DNA of 64,000 nucleotides, taken from the NCBI GenBank assembly GCA_037482015.1, contig JBBFKT010000001.1, forward strand, positions 525,854-589,853, given 5' to 3'. The notes under the pieces are model-generated. The model saw only the letters and a program-made list of their open reading frames with translations, made no database searches and had not been told where the DNA came from. The translations under genes were made by a program, and so were the position numbers. The stretch's first letter is position 1; each line of letters begins with the position of its first letter. The stretch comes from Thermodesulforhabdaceae bacterium (lineage in GTDB: Bacteria > Desulfobacterota > Syntrophobacteria > Syntrophobacterales > Thermodesulforhabdaceae). Below are positions 62,883-64,000 of the stretch, in pieces.

Positions 62883-64000
62883 TTGGAAATCAAAGAGCCT
62901 GTAAGAATTCTAATGTATTCTCACGATACTTACGGACTTGGACATATTAGACGTTCTTTAGCCATTGCCCAAAGCGTCACATCTATTCCTGCCAACGTGC
63001 TAATCGTTACTGGCTCTCCTCTTGTGGGACGCTTTGTAATACCGGAGGGTATTGATTTCGTTCGGGTTCCTGGCATGATAAAGATAACCAACGAGGAATA
63101 CACGCCTCTTTCTATGAAACTACCTTCGTCGCATGTCCTTTCAATTAGAGAAAATATTATTCTTGCGACAGCCAAGTCCTTCCATCCTCATTTTTTTATC
63201 GTTGATAAGGCTCCACTTGGTCTAAAAAAAGAAGTTCAACCAACCCTTGAATGGATTCGATCAGAATATCCCGATTGTACAACCGTTCTTGGTCTAAGAG
63301 ACATTATGGACAGTAGCGAGGAAACGATCAGGGAATGGCGAGAAAAGAATATATACGAGGCTATGGAATCTCTGTATGATGAGATATGGATCTATGGAGT
63401 TCGTGAATTTTACGACCCTGTTAAGGAATACCAGATCCCTCCTTCTGTGGCCAAAAAGTTATATTTTACAGGTTATATTCCTAGGTATGTGCCTTCCTAC
63501 AGAGAGATTGAACGTGTGAAAGAGAGCGTTTTGGTTAGAAGAGCTTCTGGCTCGCGGAGCAAGGCTCACCTCCCAATTGTGCTCGTTACTGCAGGAGGTG
63601 GAGGGGATGGGTATCCCATATTTGATACCTTTCTTAGAGCATTTGAAAAAGACTCTTCCGAGAGTGCCAGGTTTTCTGCCGTTCTTGTTACCGGTCCTTT
63701 TTTGAGCGCAAAAACTTTTAAAGATATCAAAAGAAGAGCTTCACGGCTTGGATGGAAAACTATCAGGTTTTACAGGTTTATGGAGGCTCTTATTGCGGCT
63801 TCTTCATTTGTTGTCAGTATGGGAGGGTATAACACTATCTGTGAAATTTTTACCCTTAAAAAGCCGGCTCTCATTGTGCCACGCTGTGTGCCTAGAGAGG
63901 AACAACTCATTCGAGCAAAAGTTTTGTGTGAACACGGTTTTTGCGATTATATTCCACCGGAGAGTTTCTCGCCCGAGGTTTTGAAAGAAAAGATCCTGTC
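62883..64000 (+). CDS. Glycosyltransferase-like protein (COG4671 type), truncated by window end
   Basis: The frame stays open from a TTG at 62883 to the last base, at least 372 residues. It begins LEIKEPVRILMYSHDTYGLG, then HIRRSLAIAQSV, a pattern of predicted MurG-like (GT28-related) transferases, and continues with RDIMDSSEETI, LVTAGGGGDGYPIF and a C-terminal donor-binding part SMGGYNTICEIFTLKKPALI, where Gly-Gly-x-Asn-Thr and a Glu are typical. An AGGGGGA lies 8 nt before the TTG; ATG 62913 would drop ten residues. It is likely to transfer a sugar in the cytoplasm; donor and acceptor are unknown. Confidence 0.8.
   Translation, partial: MEIKEPVRILMYSHDTYGLGHIRRSLAIAQSVTSIPANVLIVTGSPLVGRFVIPEGIDFVRVPGMIKITNEEYTPLSMKLPSSHVLSIRENIILATAKSFHPHFFIVDKAPLGLKKEVQPTLEWIRSEYPDCTTVLGLRDIMDSSEETIREWREKNIYEAMESLYDEIWIYGVREFYDPVKEYQIPPSVAKKLYFTGYIPRYVPSYREIERVKESVLVRRASGSRSKAHLPIVLVTAGGGGDGYPIFDTFLRAFEKDSSESARFSAVLVTGPFLSAKTFKDIKRRASRLGWKTIRFYRFMEALIAASSFVVSMGGYNTICEIFTLKKPALIVPRCVPREEQLIRAKVLCEHGFCDYIPPESFSPEVLKEKIL

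Overview
The window reads as a chromosome segment of a Gram-negative, anaerobic, respiratory bacterium of the Desulfobacterota type (old Deltaproteobacteria, probably near Syntrophobacteria). This is inferred from gene content only: lipid A and Kdo genes (lpxK, kdsD), a TonB-dependent receptor, a multiheme cytochrome c/b fusion, crotonase and old-yellow-enzyme proteins, an NtrB/NtrC-type pair, flagellar genes, and a gene that uses selenocysteine. The DNA is moderately A+T-rich and gene-dense. I see no rRNA, CRISPR array, intact insertion sequence or prophage.

Layout. 1-1.2 kb: end of a flagellar operon (fliJ, motE-like). 1.4-10.2 kb (minus): M48 peptidase, kdsD, purF, carB, carA, behind a hairpin-rich leader. 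10.2-10.8 kb: non-coding patch of three different palindromes. 10.8-17.5 kb: a crotonase without its catalytic glutamates, then a TonB receptor and FmdE-like lipoprotein operon with a structured leader, then a CDF transporter and an M24 peptidase. 17.7-23.1 kb: a DUF6178-like protein, a LOG protein, and an unusual CDP-alcohol phosphatidyltransferase-LpxK fusion behind an exported protein. 23.2-30.5 kb (plus): small protein, miaB, bifunctional nuclease, copA, HPr, enzyme I, smpB, zinc ribbon. 30.8 kb: tRNA-Val. 31-41 kb: U32 protein, amidase, UDP-glucuronate decarboxylase, two-component pair, TetR, methyltransferase, flavin oxidoreductase, HDOD protein. 41.4-47.6 kb (minus): chaperone operon dnaK-cbpA-cbpM-clpB, with cbpM frameshifted and a hairpin in every gap. 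48-50.6 kb: the cytochrome. 50.6-64 kb: tRNA-Phe, ddl, serC, mreB, nuclease, NUDIX, response regulator, radical SAM, deacetylase, nth, and a partial glycosyltransferase.

The most striking gene is the multiheme cytochrome at 47978-50575. It appears as two ORFs only because of an in-frame TGA. The two parts share a frame, the signal peptide and first haem motif lie before the TGA and seven haem motifs plus a cytochrome b-like membrane domain lie after it, and a small stem-loop with an exposed GU sits about 18 nt downstream of the TGA, where a bacterial SECIS should be. The best reading is a selenocysteine-containing, CbcL-like quinone-linked cytochrome.

A second theme is a family of short non-autonomous elements (about 100-190 bp) with ends like TGAGGGTGTTCGAAAAA and an internal GTAGGGGC...GCCCCTAC palindrome. 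One copy at 51418-51605 is flanked by an 11-bp direct repeat and sits exactly on a stop codon. Others lie just upstream of the tRNA-Val and serC promoters. Two small genes (cbpM and a tiny membrane ORF near 62 kb) each look broken by one extra base, which may be real or an assembly error.
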